35,291 bases of DNA, from the NCBI GenBank assembly GCA_017623685.1, contig JAGAOP010000062.1:1-35291 (forward strand). Direction: 5' to 3'. The notes beneath the pieces were generated by a model. The model saw only the letters and a list, made by a program, of their open reading frames with translations, ran no database searches and was not told the origin of the DNA. Each line of letters begins with the position of its first letter. Within the stretch, counting starts at the first letter, position 1. The position numbers were made by a program, and so were the translations under genes. Positions 17,703 to 25,329 of this stretch are shown here, one piece after another. Source of the DNA: Spirochaetaceae bacterium (GTDB lineage: Bacteria; Spirochaetota; Spirochaetia; Treponematales; Treponemataceae).

Positions 17703-18326
17703 ATGATACTACGCAATTTTATTGTTTTTGAAGGCATTGATGGAGCCGGCACTTCAACACAAATTAACTTACTAAAAGATAAATTACCATCAAAAAAAAC
17801 TATGTTCACAGCTGAACCTACAGAATGTCCCACTGGAAAATTTCTTCGTTCTGTATTAAAAGGTGAAGTGGTTTTAAACCCTAAAACTACAGCCTTTCTT
17901 TTTGCAGCAGACCGTAACGAACACTTGTACGGAAAAGGCGGAATTGTAAATCACTGTACAAAAGGCGGCATTGCCGTTACAGATAGATACCTTTTTTCAA
18001 GTTTAGCATATCAGTCAGCAACCTGTGGCGAAGAGTTACCTAGGATATTAAATCAAAATTTTCCTTTGCCAGAATTATTATTTTTCTTTGATATTGAACC
18101 ATCTCTATCTTTAAAACGAATTAAAAGTCGTAATGTTACGGAAATTTATGAAAAGCAAGATTTTTTAGAAAAAACAAGAATTGAATATCATCGAGTAATT
18201 AAGTTTTTTGAAAATTCAAAAGAGGCAAAGGAAATGAAAATAGTCTGGATTGATGCTTCCGAATCAGAAAAAAAAGTTGCTGAAAATATCTGGAGTGTAT
18301 TAAAAAATATTCCGATATTAAACTAG
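17703..18326 (+). CDS. tmk: Thymidylate kinase (dTMP kinase)
   Basis: The enzyme phosphorylates dTMP to dTDP with ATP, an essential step for DNA synthesis. The 207-residue length fits. Visible motifs are the N-terminal FIVFEGIDGAGTSTQ (7-21), the TDRYLFSSLAYQS segment with the Asp-Arg-Tyr motif, and FFDIEPSLSLKRIKSR, followed by a LID-like stretch. The P-loop is unusual: GIDGAGTST has Thr where the Walker A lysine normally stands (GxxGxGK[ST]). The rest of the family pattern is intact, so this may be a variant used by a subset of dTMP kinases rather than a loss of function. No Shine-Dalgarno sequence precedes the ATG. The next gene overlaps the stop codon by one base. Confidence 0.9.
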   Translation: MILRNFIVFEGIDGAGTSTQINLLKDKLPSKKTMFTAEPTECPTGKFLRSVLKGEVVLNPKTTAFLFAADRNEHLYGKGGIVNHCTKGGIAVTDRYLFSSLAYQSATCGEELPRILNQNFPLPELLFFFDIEPSLSLKRIKSRNVTEIYEKQDFLEKTRIEYHRVIKFFENSKEAKEMKIVWIDASESEKKVAENIWSVLKNIPILN

Positions 18327-18937
18327 TGAAAACAAAAAAAATAATTGCAAGCATTATACTTGCCCTAATATGCCTACAATCTAGTTTCTCTTATTTCGTT
18401 ACTTTTAAAGAACAATATTATAAGTTATTTCATACTCATTATCAGCAATATCCAGATGATGTAATGGAAAACATTTATTGGTTAGAAAAAGCTGTAGAAG
18501 CTGATTTTTGCAATCCTCAATATGCCTTAGCTAAAATTCAAGATGAAAAAGAGTGGGAAAAATACCGCTACCTTTTTATGATGCATATAAACCTAAAACT
18601 AATTGAACAACACATGAGACTAGGGAGAACTTGGGATAAACAGGTAGCATATTTTTACGATGCTCCCTGGAAAGAAGAATATCTAAGAGATTTAGAAAAA
18701 GCCGAAAGTTGCTATCAAGCAGGTCTCTACTATTGGGAAGAAGCAAAATTATGGGCAGAAAAAGCCAGTGCAGGAAGTTTTCAATTTTTGTATCTAACTG
18801 AAATTCAAAATTGGGAAGATGAATGTTATAGAATATCTGTAGGAAACCTAGATTACGAAAAAATTCTTAACCGAGAAATAAAAAGAGTTCAAGAAGTTAA
18901 AGATACCTTTATTGCAATGAATGAAGAAACATATTAA
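18326..18937 (+). CDS. Secreted protein of unknown function
   Basis: I do not recognise a characterised family. The 203-residue product starts with a typical signal peptide (MKTKKIIASIILALICLQSSFSY, cleavage probably near residue 22), so it is predicted to be exported; the cysteine at residue 16 lies in the hydrophobic core and is not a convincing lipobox. The mature part is mainly helical and rich in aromatic and charged residues (for example NIYWLEKAVEADF, ESCYQAGLYYWEEAKLWAEKA), with a rhythm that recalls TPR-like helical pairs. The GTG start at 18326 shares its first base with the tmk stop codon (TAGTG), so translation is coupled to tmk. The stop codon overlaps a possible -10 for aroB. 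Confidence 0.7.
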   Translation: MKTKKIIASIILALICLQSSFSYFVTFKEQYYKLFHTHYQQYPDDVMENIYWLEKAVEADFCNPQYALAKIQDEKEWEKYRYLFMMHINLKLIEQHMRLGRTWDKQVAYFYDAPWKEEYLRDLEKAESCYQAGLYYWEEAKLWAEKASAGSFQFLYLTEIQNWEDECYRISVGNLDYEKILNREIKRVQEVKDTFIAMNEETY

Positions 18938-18940
18938 AAT
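18935..18940 (+). promoter_or_regulatory. Possible -10 box for a leaderless aroB transcript
   Basis: TAAAAT (18935-18940) includes the stop codon of the preceding gene and lies six bases before the ATG at 18947. There is no TGn extension, no clear -35 and no Shine-Dalgarno sequence. It is supported mainly by the spacing it shares with other genes here. Confidence 0.35.
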
Positions 18941-18946
18941 GTGGAC

Positions 18947-20115
18947 ATGACAATTGATTCATTTTCACTTAATTATTCTCCAGTAAATCCAGGTACAGAA
19001 AAAAGCGATATTTTATTTTATAATGAAACTTCGGCTAAGTCTGTAGCAGAGACTTTCGATTCTGAAGATTCTAAAACTAGCCGTATTTTTGTTACAGACA
19101 CCACTGTAATAAATCTTCCACCTATGAAAGATTTTTCCAAATCCTTTGGAATTACAGAAGGAAAACCTTCAGCAGAAAATTCTATTTTTCATCGTCAAGA
19201 TGACACCTTGCTAATTTTAGGTCCTGGAGAAAGCTATAAAACAATAGAAAACTTATTGTTAATTGTAAAAACAGCTTTGGATAGTGGATTACAACGTTCC
19301 AGTGTTTTTGTTGGAATAGGAGGAGGCGTTATTTGCGACATGACAGCCTTTGCCGCTTCGTTATTTAAACGAGGAGCAAAGCTTGAACTTGTTCCCACAA
19401 CCCTCCTTGCAATGGTAGATGCTGCCGTGGGTGGAAAAACAGGCTGTGATTTTAGCTCATACAAAAACATGATCGGTTCCTTTTATCCAGCCAGTCGATT
19501 ACATGTTTTTAGTGATTTTGTTCAGTTACTTCCAGAAAAAGAATACCGCTCTGGATTAGCAGAAGCATTAAAAACCGGGCTACTATATGCACCAAAATTG
19601 TTTGATATAATTCAAAATCAACAAGATGAAGTAAAAAAAAGAAACCCAGAAATAATTCATCAAGGAATAAAAAGGTGCATAATTGCAAAAGCAAACATTG
19701 TAGAAAAAGACCTTACAGAAAAAGGACCTAGAATGCAACTAAACTTTGGACATACCTTTGCTCATGCCTTAGAAACTTGTGCCGGACTTGGAACAATTCC
19801 TCACGGTGACGCAGTTGCATGGGGAATAGGAAGGGCTTTAGAACTTTCTTTACGCTTAGGACTTTGTGATAAAGATTATCGAGATCAAGTTTTTTCAGTT
19901 CTAAGCTCTTATGGTTGGGAAACAAAAGCCCTTCATCCAGTATTATTAGAAAAAATAATGACAAAGACAAAGCTATAAATGAATTAATTTCTGCCATGAA
20001 AAAAGATAAAAAGAATAGCTCTAACACAATTCGATGTATTCTACAAAAAGAAATAAACATGACTGTAATACAAGAAGTAGATGATTCGGATATAATTGCG
20101 GTTCTAAAGGATTAA
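18947..20115 (+). pseudogene. aroB: 3-dehydroquinate synthase, frameshifted near its 3' end
   Basis: AroB makes 3-dehydroquinate in the shikimate pathway. The first frame (18947-19978) carries the NAD- and metal-binding core: GIGGGVICDMTAFAASLFKRG, VPTTLLAMVDAAVGGKTG, SGLAEALKTGLL and LNFGHTFAHALE, followed by HGDAVAWGI. It then ends early with IMTKTKL-stop. The missing C-terminal helices continue one frame back (KDKAINELISAMKKDKKNSS ... VIQEVDDSDIIAVLKD) to 20115. Adding one base at the A tract 19950-19955 joins the two into about 389 residues, the normal AroB size. It is either a one-base deletion, a read error at a homopolymer, or recoding. A GTG at 18941 is an alternative start; the ATG is preferred because a -10-like box lies six bases before it. 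Confidence 0.85.
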
Positions 20116-20117
20116 GC

Positions 20118-21329
20118 ATGCAGAATACTTCTTGCTATTTTGATTGGGCAGCAACTGCACCCCTAGATGAAGATATAATTAAAGAAGCCTTAGAAATTTC
20201 TATAAATAATTTTGGGAATCCTTCTAGCGTTCATGACTTGGGAATAAAAGCAAAAAAAATTCTTTCTGAAGCAAGAACTACTGCTAGTAAGGCATTAAAC
20301 GTAAAACCTGAAAACCTATATTTTACATCAAGTGGTACAGAAGCTGATTACATTCCCCTACTTTCCTTACTAAAGCGACCTGTAGCAGGAAGAATTTTAA
20401 TAAGTGCCATTGAACACCCTGCTATACGAGAGCAAGCAGAAATGCTAAAACATTGTGGCTGGAAGGTTGATTATGTAAAACCAAACAGCAATGGAATAAT
20501 CTCTTCAGAAGCTGTAAAAGAAGCTTTAACAACAGATACAATTTTAGCATGTATAATGGCAGTTAATAACGAAACAGGAGCTGTTCAGCCAATAATAGAA
20601 ATTGCAGATATGTTATGCAACTTTGCAAAAGAAACTGGAAAAAGACGAACAAAACTTCATGTAGATTGCGTACAAGCTGCAGGTAAAATTCCCTTATGCA
20701 TAAATCACCCAGGAATTGACAGTGCAGCATTTTCGGCTCATAAAATTGGAGGTCCTAGAGGAAGTGGCTTATTGTATTTAAGGCAACCAATAGATTCTTT
20801 TATTAGAGGTGGCGGTCAAGAACAAGGAATCCGTAGTGGAACAGAAAATCTATTTGGAGCTTTTGCCTTTGCAAAATGCTTAGAACGGTATTTTCTAGCA
20901 AAGGATCAAGCAGGAAAAATTATAAAAACTGAATCACCTCAATGTGTTAGATTTTTAGAACAGCAGCAATATACATTTGATTTTATTCAAAAAATTTCTT
21001 CGATAAAAGGTTCTAAAATTATTCCAGAAAGCAGAAAAAATCTTTCGGCAAAAGACGAAAAATTTTCTCCATGGATTGTACAAGTAGCATTTTCAAAAAT
21101 CCCAGGAGAAGTAATGGTTCGTTCCCTTTCAGAAAAAGGATTTTATATTTCCACAGGCTCTGCTTGTTCAGCAAAAAAAATGAATCGCCCAATCTTGGAG
21201 GCCATGGGAGTTTCCAAAGAAGATGCAACAAATGCTGTTCGCTTTTCATTTGGTCCTAAAACCACGAAAGAAGATATGGAAAAATTATTAGCAGAAATAA
21301 CTACAATCACTTCCCTATTTAATCCATAA
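20118..21329 (+). CDS. Cysteine desulfurase (NifS/IscS family)
   Basis: The enzyme uses PLP to take sulfur from cysteine for iron-sulfur clusters, thiolated tRNA or cofactors. The 403-residue protein has the family features in order: YFDWAATAPLDEDI at the N terminus, His100 in AIEHPA, NNETGAVQPI (151-160), HVDCVQAAGK with Asp183 and Gln186, the PLP lysine Lys209 in SAHKIGGPRGSG, RGGGQEQGIRSGTEN (230-244), and the active-site cysteine Cys350 in STGSACSAKK. No IscU, SufE or ThiI partner gene is adjacent, so the sulfur acceptor is unknown. The ATG is two bases after the aroB frame ends, with AAAGGA in front, so the two are probably cotranscribed. Confidence 0.92.
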   Translation: MQNTSCYFDWAATAPLDEDIIKEALEISINNFGNPSSVHDLGIKAKKILSEARTTASKALNVKPENLYFTSSGTEADYIPLLSLLKRPVAGRILISAIEHPAIREQAEMLKHCGWKVDYVKPNSNGIISSEAVKEALTTDTILACIMAVNNETGAVQPIIEIADMLCNFAKETGKRRTKLHVDCVQAAGKIPLCINHPGIDSAAFSAHKIGGPRGSGLLYLRQPIDSFIRGGGQEQGIRSGTENLFGAFAFAKCLERYFLAKDQAGKIIKTESPQCVRFLEQQQYTFDFIQKISSIKGSKIIPESRKNLSAKDEKFSPWIVQVAFSKIPGEVMVRSLSEKGFYISTGSACSAKKMNRPILEAMGVSKEDATNAVRFSFGPKTTKEDMEKLLAEITTITSLFNP

Positions 21330-21394
21330 CTTAATTCCTAAAAGATAGACTAATACAGGTTGATTTTCTAAGTGAAAAATGCTACATCTAAAAT

Positions 21395-22354
21395 ATGGCA
21401 AAAATGCAAATTTGCGAACAGAAGAAACGAGAAAGATATATAAAATTTGCAGCATGGATTGCTCTTTTGGGAAATTTTTTTCTTGCAATAATAAAGCTAT
21501 TAGTTGGAATAACTACAAAAAGTCTTGCCGTTCTTTCTGACGGGATTGATTCTGCAACAGATGTTGCTATAGCATGTATAACTCTTGTTATAAGCCGAAT
21601 TATATCTACTCCCTCTGACAAAGAACATCCCTGGGGACATGGCAGAGCTGAATCCACAGCCACTATGGTTGTCGCCTTTATAATTTTTTATGCAGGATTT
21701 GAACTAATAATTTCTTCTGTAAAAAATATATTTTTGATTATAGAGGATGATTATCAGTCAAACCCAATTCAATCTATATCTCTTTTTGTGACAACTATTT
21801 CAATTATAGGAAAGTTTCTTCTTGCCTGGATTCAACATATTCTTGGTAAAAAAACTGACAGCCCCATAGTTTTAGCAAATGCAAAAAACATGGCAACAGA
21901 TAGCATAGTTTCTATATCAATTCTATTAGGCTTAGGAATTGCAAAAATATTCAACGCTCCATGGCTCGACCCTGTAATTGCCTTTATTATGGGGCTCTGG
22001 GTAATAAAAAATGCAATAGAAATATTTTTACAAATGAATCTAGAGCTAATGGATGGAACAGAAGATAAAGAATTATACAAAAAACTTTTTTCTGCAATAA
22101 AATCTGTTTCAGAAGTTTCAAATCCTCACCGTGCAAGAATTAGAAAAATCGCTTCACGTTGGGATATTGATTTAGATATAGAAGTTGCAGCCACAATGAG
22201 TGTTCACAAAGCCCATGAAATTGCAGAACAAGTTGAAAATGCCATTCGCCAAGCAATTCCTGACGTATACGACATAATGATTCACATTGAACCTGCAGGT
22301 CATAGTGAACATCATCCGACAGAACAATTTGGACTTTCTGAAAAAGATATATAA
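21395..22354 (+). CDS. Cation diffusion facilitator (CDF) metal transporter
   Basis: CDF proteins export divalent metals such as Zn, Fe or Mn across the inner membrane in exchange for protons. The 319-residue protein has six predicted membrane helices in the first 210 residues. The TM2 metal-site region reads SDGIDSATDVAIA, the loop has HPWGHGRAEST and TM5 has NMATDSIVS, giving candidate Asp and Asn ligands in place of the more common His/Asp pair. The cytoplasmic dimerisation domain (about 215-305) has the IRKIASRWDIDLDIEVAATMSVHKAHEIAEQVENAIR pattern and ends with a histidine-rich tail (HIEPAGHSEHHP). No Shine-Dalgarno sequence is present; TGCTACATC six bases before the ATG weakly resembles the leaderless promoters elsewhere. 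The metal cannot be assigned. Confidence 0.88.
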   Translation: MAKMQICEQKKRERYIKFAAWIALLGNFFLAIIKLLVGITTKSLAVLSDGIDSATDVAIACITLVISRIISTPSDKEHPWGHGRAESTATMVVAFIIFYAGFELIISSVKNIFLIIEDDYQSNPIQSISLFVTTISIIGKFLLAWIQHILGKKTDSPIVLANAKNMATDSIVSISILLGLGIAKIFNAPWLDPVIAFIMGLWVIKNAIEIFLQMNLELMDGTEDKELYKKLFSAIKSVSEVSNPHRARIRKIASRWDIDLDIEVAATMSVHKAHEIAEQVENAIRQAIPDVYDIMIHIEPAGHSEHHPTEQFGLSEKDI

Positions 22355-22357
22355 TTT

Positions 22358-23269
22358 ATGGGAACAGAAATTTTTTGGGCTTCAAAATATTACAAAAAAA
22401 TCTTTGGGGAAAAAGTTTATAAAATTTCTTTAGATGCAGGTTGTACTTGTCCTAACCGTGACGGAACAAAAGGAACTGGAGGTTGCATTTTTTGCAGTCC
22501 TCTAGGCTCAGGAGAATTTGCAATCTCATCTTCTTTTTCAATCGACGAACAAATTGAAAAAGCAAAAAAACTCTTACAATCAAAATTCAAAGGGAAAAAA
22601 TATATTGCTTATTTTCAAAATTTTACAAACACCTACGGGAATCAAAAAAAACTAATTGATTTATTTTTTCAAACTGCTTCAAAAAATGAAATAGTTGGTA
22701 TTTCCATTGCAACTAGACCTGATTGTATTCAAGAAGAAATGTTTTTAGCCTTAAAAGAACTAAGTAATAAAACTCATGTTACATTGGAATTTGGTTTACA
22801 AACTTCCAACGAAAATACTGCCAAATTTATAAATCGCTGTTATAAAAACCAAGAATATTCATCCTTATTAAAAAAAATTCAAAAAGATGCACCTAAAATT
22901 CATGTAGTAACCCATTGTATTTTTGGGCTACCCCATGAAACAACAGAAGATATGCTTAATACTGTTAATTTTTGCATCAATGCTGGAACAAATGGGATTA
23001 AAATTACCCTACTCTATGTTTTAGAAAATACAAAACTAGCCACCCTTTATCAACAGGACAGATTTAAATGTCTTGAAATGACTGAATATTTTGACCTTTT
23101 AGCTCAAGCTATTCCATTAATTCCAAAAAATATTGTAATACATAGACTTACAGGGGATGGACCAAAAAAATTATTAATTGCACCTCTCTGGACATCTAAC
23201 AAAAAAAAGGTTCACAATTCACTAATGGCATTCCTAAACAAAAATAATATTTCCCAAAAAAATACATAA
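22358..23269 (+). CDS. Radical SAM protein, YhcC/TIGR01212-type
   Basis: This is a radical S-adenosylmethionine enzyme of the YhcC-like group; its substrate is unknown. The 303-residue protein begins with KYYKKIFGEKVYKISLDAGC and the cluster-binding pattern CPNRDGTKGTGGCIFC, with Cys31, Cys43 and Cys46 as the likely 4Fe-4S ligands (an extra Cys29 precedes them). Further family marks are YFQNFTNTY, ISIATRPDC, VTLEFGLQT and VVTHCIFGLPHET. It starts three bases after the CDF stop codon, with no Shine-Dalgarno sequence, so it is probably translated from the CDF mRNA. The BirA operator and bioY promoter lie just beyond its end. Confidence 0.9.
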   Translation: MGTEIFWASKYYKKIFGEKVYKISLDAGCTCPNRDGTKGTGGCIFCSPLGSGEFAISSSFSIDEQIEKAKKLLQSKFKGKKYIAYFQNFTNTYGNQKKLIDLFFQTASKNEIVGISIATRPDCIQEEMFLALKELSNKTHVTLEFGLQTSNENTAKFINRCYKNQEYSSLLKKIQKDAPKIHVVTHCIFGLPHETTEDMLNTVNFCINAGTNGIKITLLYVLENTKLATLYQQDRFKCLEMTEYFDLLAQAIPLIPKNIVIHRLTGDGPKKLLIAPLWTSNKKKVHNSLMAFLNKNNISQKNT

Positions 23270-23282
23270 AGAGTAAAGTTAT

Positions 23283-23314
23283 TTGTAAACCTTATAATAA
23301 TTTTATGTTGACAA
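23283..23314 (+). promoter_or_regulatory. BirA operator of the biotin uptake genes
   Basis: The half-sites TTGTAAAC (23283-23290) and GTTGACAA (23307-23314) are inverted copies with one mismatch, separated by 16 bases (14 if counted as 9-mers). This fits the known bacterial BirA consensus TTGTAAACC-N14-16-GGTTTACAA. The right half-site contains the bioY -35 box TTGACA, so bound BirA would block RNA polymerase. A bifunctional birA with a DNA-binding domain lies 2 kb downstream. Confidence 0.85.
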
Positions 23315-23336
23315 ATAAACTTTTGATAGATAAGAT
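23308..23336 (+). promoter_or_regulatory. bioYMN promoter, predicted leaderless start
   Basis: TTGACA (23308-23313), exactly 17 bases, then TAAGAT (23331-23336), then six A residues and the bioY ATG at 23343. The predicted transcription start falls on the start codon. The -35 lies inside the right half of the BirA operator. Confidence 0.75.
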
Positions 23337-23342
23337 AAAAAA

Positions 23343-23918
23343 ATGAAAGATAAGTTCTCCATAGGGCTTTCATTTACTTCTCTCTTTGCAGCTTTAATCG
23401 CAGTGGCTGGTTTTATAAAAATTCCTCTTGGAATAATTCCTATTGCATTTCAAAATATTATTTGCTTGCTTTCTGGAGCTATAATAGGAGGATTTTCAGG
23501 AGTATTACCTGTAATACTTTTTTTATTTGTAGGATTTCTTGGATTTCCAGTTTATTCTGGCGGAACTGGAGGAATAAGCATTTGGATTGGACCTACAGGT
23601 GGCTTTTTAGTTGGTTATTTATTTGGAACTTTAGTAACTTCATGTATAGTTGGAAAAGCAAAATCTAATTCAAAATTTGAAATATTAAAAATAATTTTGG
23701 GAATTGTTTTTGGATCTTTAATAATCTATTTTTTTGGAATTTTAGGCTTTAGTTGGTGGATATTAAAAACAAATTCAGCAATAAATTTAAAATCTGCAAT
23801 ATCATCTTCTCTTACAACCTGTGTAATACCTTTTTTACCAGCAGATTTCATAAAAATTCTAATATCCATTCCTATAGCACTAAAAGGAAGGAATTTAATT
23901 TTTCAATATTTTAATTAG
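23343..23918 (+). CDS. bioY: Biotin-specific S component BioY of an ECF transporter
   Basis: BioY binds biotin in the membrane and, with the energy-coupling module, imports it. The 191-residue protein has six predicted membrane helices. The BioY signature is clear: IPLGIIPIAFQN near the start, then GFLGFPVYSGGTGGISIWIGPTGGFLVGYLFG in the middle, and LPADFIKILISIPIA at the end. The ATG has no real Shine-Dalgarno sequence; instead the -10 box lies six bases upstream. bioM follows eight bases after its stop codon and bioN overlaps bioM, so the genes form one biotin import operon. The BirA operator at 23283 predicts repression when biotin is plentiful. Confidence 0.95.
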   Translation: MKDKFSIGLSFTSLFAALIAVAGFIKIPLGIIPIAFQNIICLLSGAIIGGFSGVLPVILFLFVGFLGFPVYSGGTGGISIWIGPTGGFLVGYLFGTLVTSCIVGKAKSNSKFEILKIILGIVFGSLIIYFFGILGFSWWILKTNSAINLKSAISSSLTTCVIPFLPADFIKILISIPIALKGRNLIFQYFN

Positions 23919-23926
23919 GAAATTAT

Positions 23927-24655
23927 ATGAATGATTCTGTGGCATTAAAATTAGAAAATGTTTACAAAGCTTTTTCCTCGTTAGATGGCAAATTTATTGC
24001 ATTAGAAGACATAAATTTAACCTGCTTAAATGGCTCAACCACCTTAATCACAGGCGAAAACGGTTCAGGAAAGAGTTTATTAATGTTAATAGCTTCTAAG
24101 TTAATAAAACCAGACAAAGGAACTGTTTTTTCTTCTTCAAAGGTAGGACTTGTCTTTCAAGATGCAGACACTCAAATTTTAGGTGAAACAGTTGCAGAAG
24201 ATGTTTCCTTTGGATTAAAAAATTTAGGTTTAAAAAAAGATGAAATTGCAAAAAAAGTTGAAACTGCATTAAAAAAAACTGGGCTTTGTTCAAAATCTAA
24301 CTTTTCTACTCGTTTTTTATCAGGTGGAGAAAAAAGAAAATTAGCCGTTGCTTGTATTTTAGCCATGAATCTTTCTATAATCATTTTTGATGAACCCTAT
24401 GCTAATTTGGATTATGGTGGTATTAAGCAAGTTAATAATTTAATAAAGGAATTAAAAGAGGAAGGAAAAACCATAATCATTCTTACCCATGAACTTGAAA
24501 AATGTTTAGGTCTTGCTGATAAATTAGTTGTGCTTTTTCGAGGTCATAAAGTTTTTGAAGGAACTCCAGAAGAAAGTTTATGCCAACCACTAGAAAATTG
24601 GAATATAAAAAATCCAAAAGCAAATTACAACTTCCCAAAAGATATGATATGGTAA
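23927..24655 (+). CDS. bioM: ECF transporter ATPase, biotin module (BioM/EcfA)
   Basis: This ATPase powers biotin import with BioY and the transmembrane protein encoded next. The 242-residue protein has Walker A GENGSGKS (43-50), a Q-loop in VFQDADTQILGETVAEDVSFG, the ABC signature LSGGEKRK and Walker B SIIIFDEP followed by YANLD and the H-loop histidine in ILTHE. The VxxDVxFG stretch after the Q-loop is typical of ECF/CbiO-type ATPases, which supports ECF rather than a general ABC importer. Only one ATPase gene is present, so it probably works as a homodimer, as in other bioMNY clusters. Its last bases overlap the start of bioN. Confidence 0.93.
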   Translation: MNDSVALKLENVYKAFSSLDGKFIALEDINLTCLNGSTTLITGENGSGKSLLMLIASKLIKPDKGTVFSSSKVGLVFQDADTQILGETVAEDVSFGLKNLGLKKDEIAKKVETALKKTGLCSKSNFSTRFLSGGEKRKLAVACILAMNLSIIIFDEPYANLDYGGIKQVNNLIKELKEEGKTIIILTHELEKCLGLADKLVVLFRGHKVFEGTPEESLCQPLENWNIKNPKANYNFPKDMIW

Positions 24656-25329
24656 AAATGAAATCAAATGCAATTTTTTCTTATAAACATGGTAATTCCA
24701 TAATTCACAAATTGTCCCCAACCATAAAAATTTTATTACTTCCTGTATTTTCCCTTCTTATTTTTAACTTAAATGAATTTTTTACAATATTTTTAGTTGT
24801 TACACAAATAATACTATGTTTCAATCTTAAATTTTCTGTAAAAGAGCAAATTACGGATATAAAACCTGTATTATTTTACGGTGTAATGTTAATTTTTGCT
24901 AAAATTAGTATCTTAATTTACCAAATAATTTTTGAAAACCAAAACTTTAAGCCCCTATTTTTGCAAATAATTTGTGAAAAAGAAACATATATTTTAATAT
25001 TAAAGCTATTATGTATAATGCAAAGTACTTCAATATTATTTAAAACTTCAACTCCACTAGAATTACGAGAAGGAATTATTATAATTGAATCTTTTTTAAG
25101 AAAAGTTTTTCATCTAAAAAAATCTCATGTCTTAAGCGAAAGTCTAGCATTATTTTTTATTTTTATCCCAATGATTTTTGAAACATATGAAAATATAAAA
25201 TTTACTTGGAAAGGAAGGCAAGGAAAAACAAATATAAAAATGTTTTTGGTAATATTTCCCGTTTTACTGGCCGTTACAATGAACAAAGCATACAAAAAAA
25301 CATTGTCATTATTAGCAAGAAAAATTTAA
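24649..25329 (+). CDS. bioN: ECF transporter transmembrane component (BioN/EcfT)
   Basis: EcfT proteins connect the S component to the ATPases. From the ATG at 24649 the product has 226 residues with about five membrane helices (for example ILLLPVFSLLIFNL, FYGVMLIFAKISILIYQIIF, LALFFIFIPMIF). The cytoplasmic coupling segment FTWKGRQGK occupies the place of the EcfT ARG-type motif. The frame is open from 24580, but a start there would overlap bioM by more than 70 bases and add a basic segment not expected at an EcfT N terminus. The ATG at 24649 overlaps the bioM stop by seven bases (ATGGTAA); the ATG at 24658 is the other candidate. Its last four bases overlap the convergent birA gene. Confidence 0.85.
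   Translation: MVKMKSNAIFSYKHGNSIIHKLSPTIKILLLPVFSLLIFNLNEFFTIFLVVTQIILCFNLKFSVKEQITDIKPVLFYGVMLIFAKISILIYQIIFENQNFKPLFLQIICEKETYILILKLLCIMQSTSILFKTSTPLELREGIIIIESFLRKVFHLKKSHVLSESLALFFIFIPMIFETYENIKFTWKGRQGKTNIKMFLVIFPVLLAVTMNKAYKKTLSLLARKI

Noticed and set aside
19945..19962. Programmed -1 frameshift site in aroB
   Set aside because: The in-frame codons GAA-AAA-ATA do not form an X-XXY-YYZ heptamer and I see no downstream pseudoknot or strong stem. Deletion or read error is simpler.
19915..20115. Separate 66-residue gene after aroB
   Set aside because: Its sequence is the expected C terminus of AroB in another frame, so it is part of the broken aroB and not a gene.
21380..21397. Leaderless promoter for the CDF gene (TGCTACATC, six bases before ATG)
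   Set aside because: The spacing and TGC fit, but the hexamer matches the -10 consensus at only three positions. It is noted in the gene entry but not claimed.
22340..22360. Separate promoter for the radical SAM gene (TATATAAT near its ATG)
   Set aside because: The hexamer is too close to the ATG for any known spacing and the gene is three bases after the CDF stop, so cotranslation is more likely.
24580..24648. bioN start at 24580
   Set aside because: It would overlap bioM by 76 bases and add a basic segment; ATGs at 24649 and 24658 fit the EcfT N terminus and the usual short overlap.
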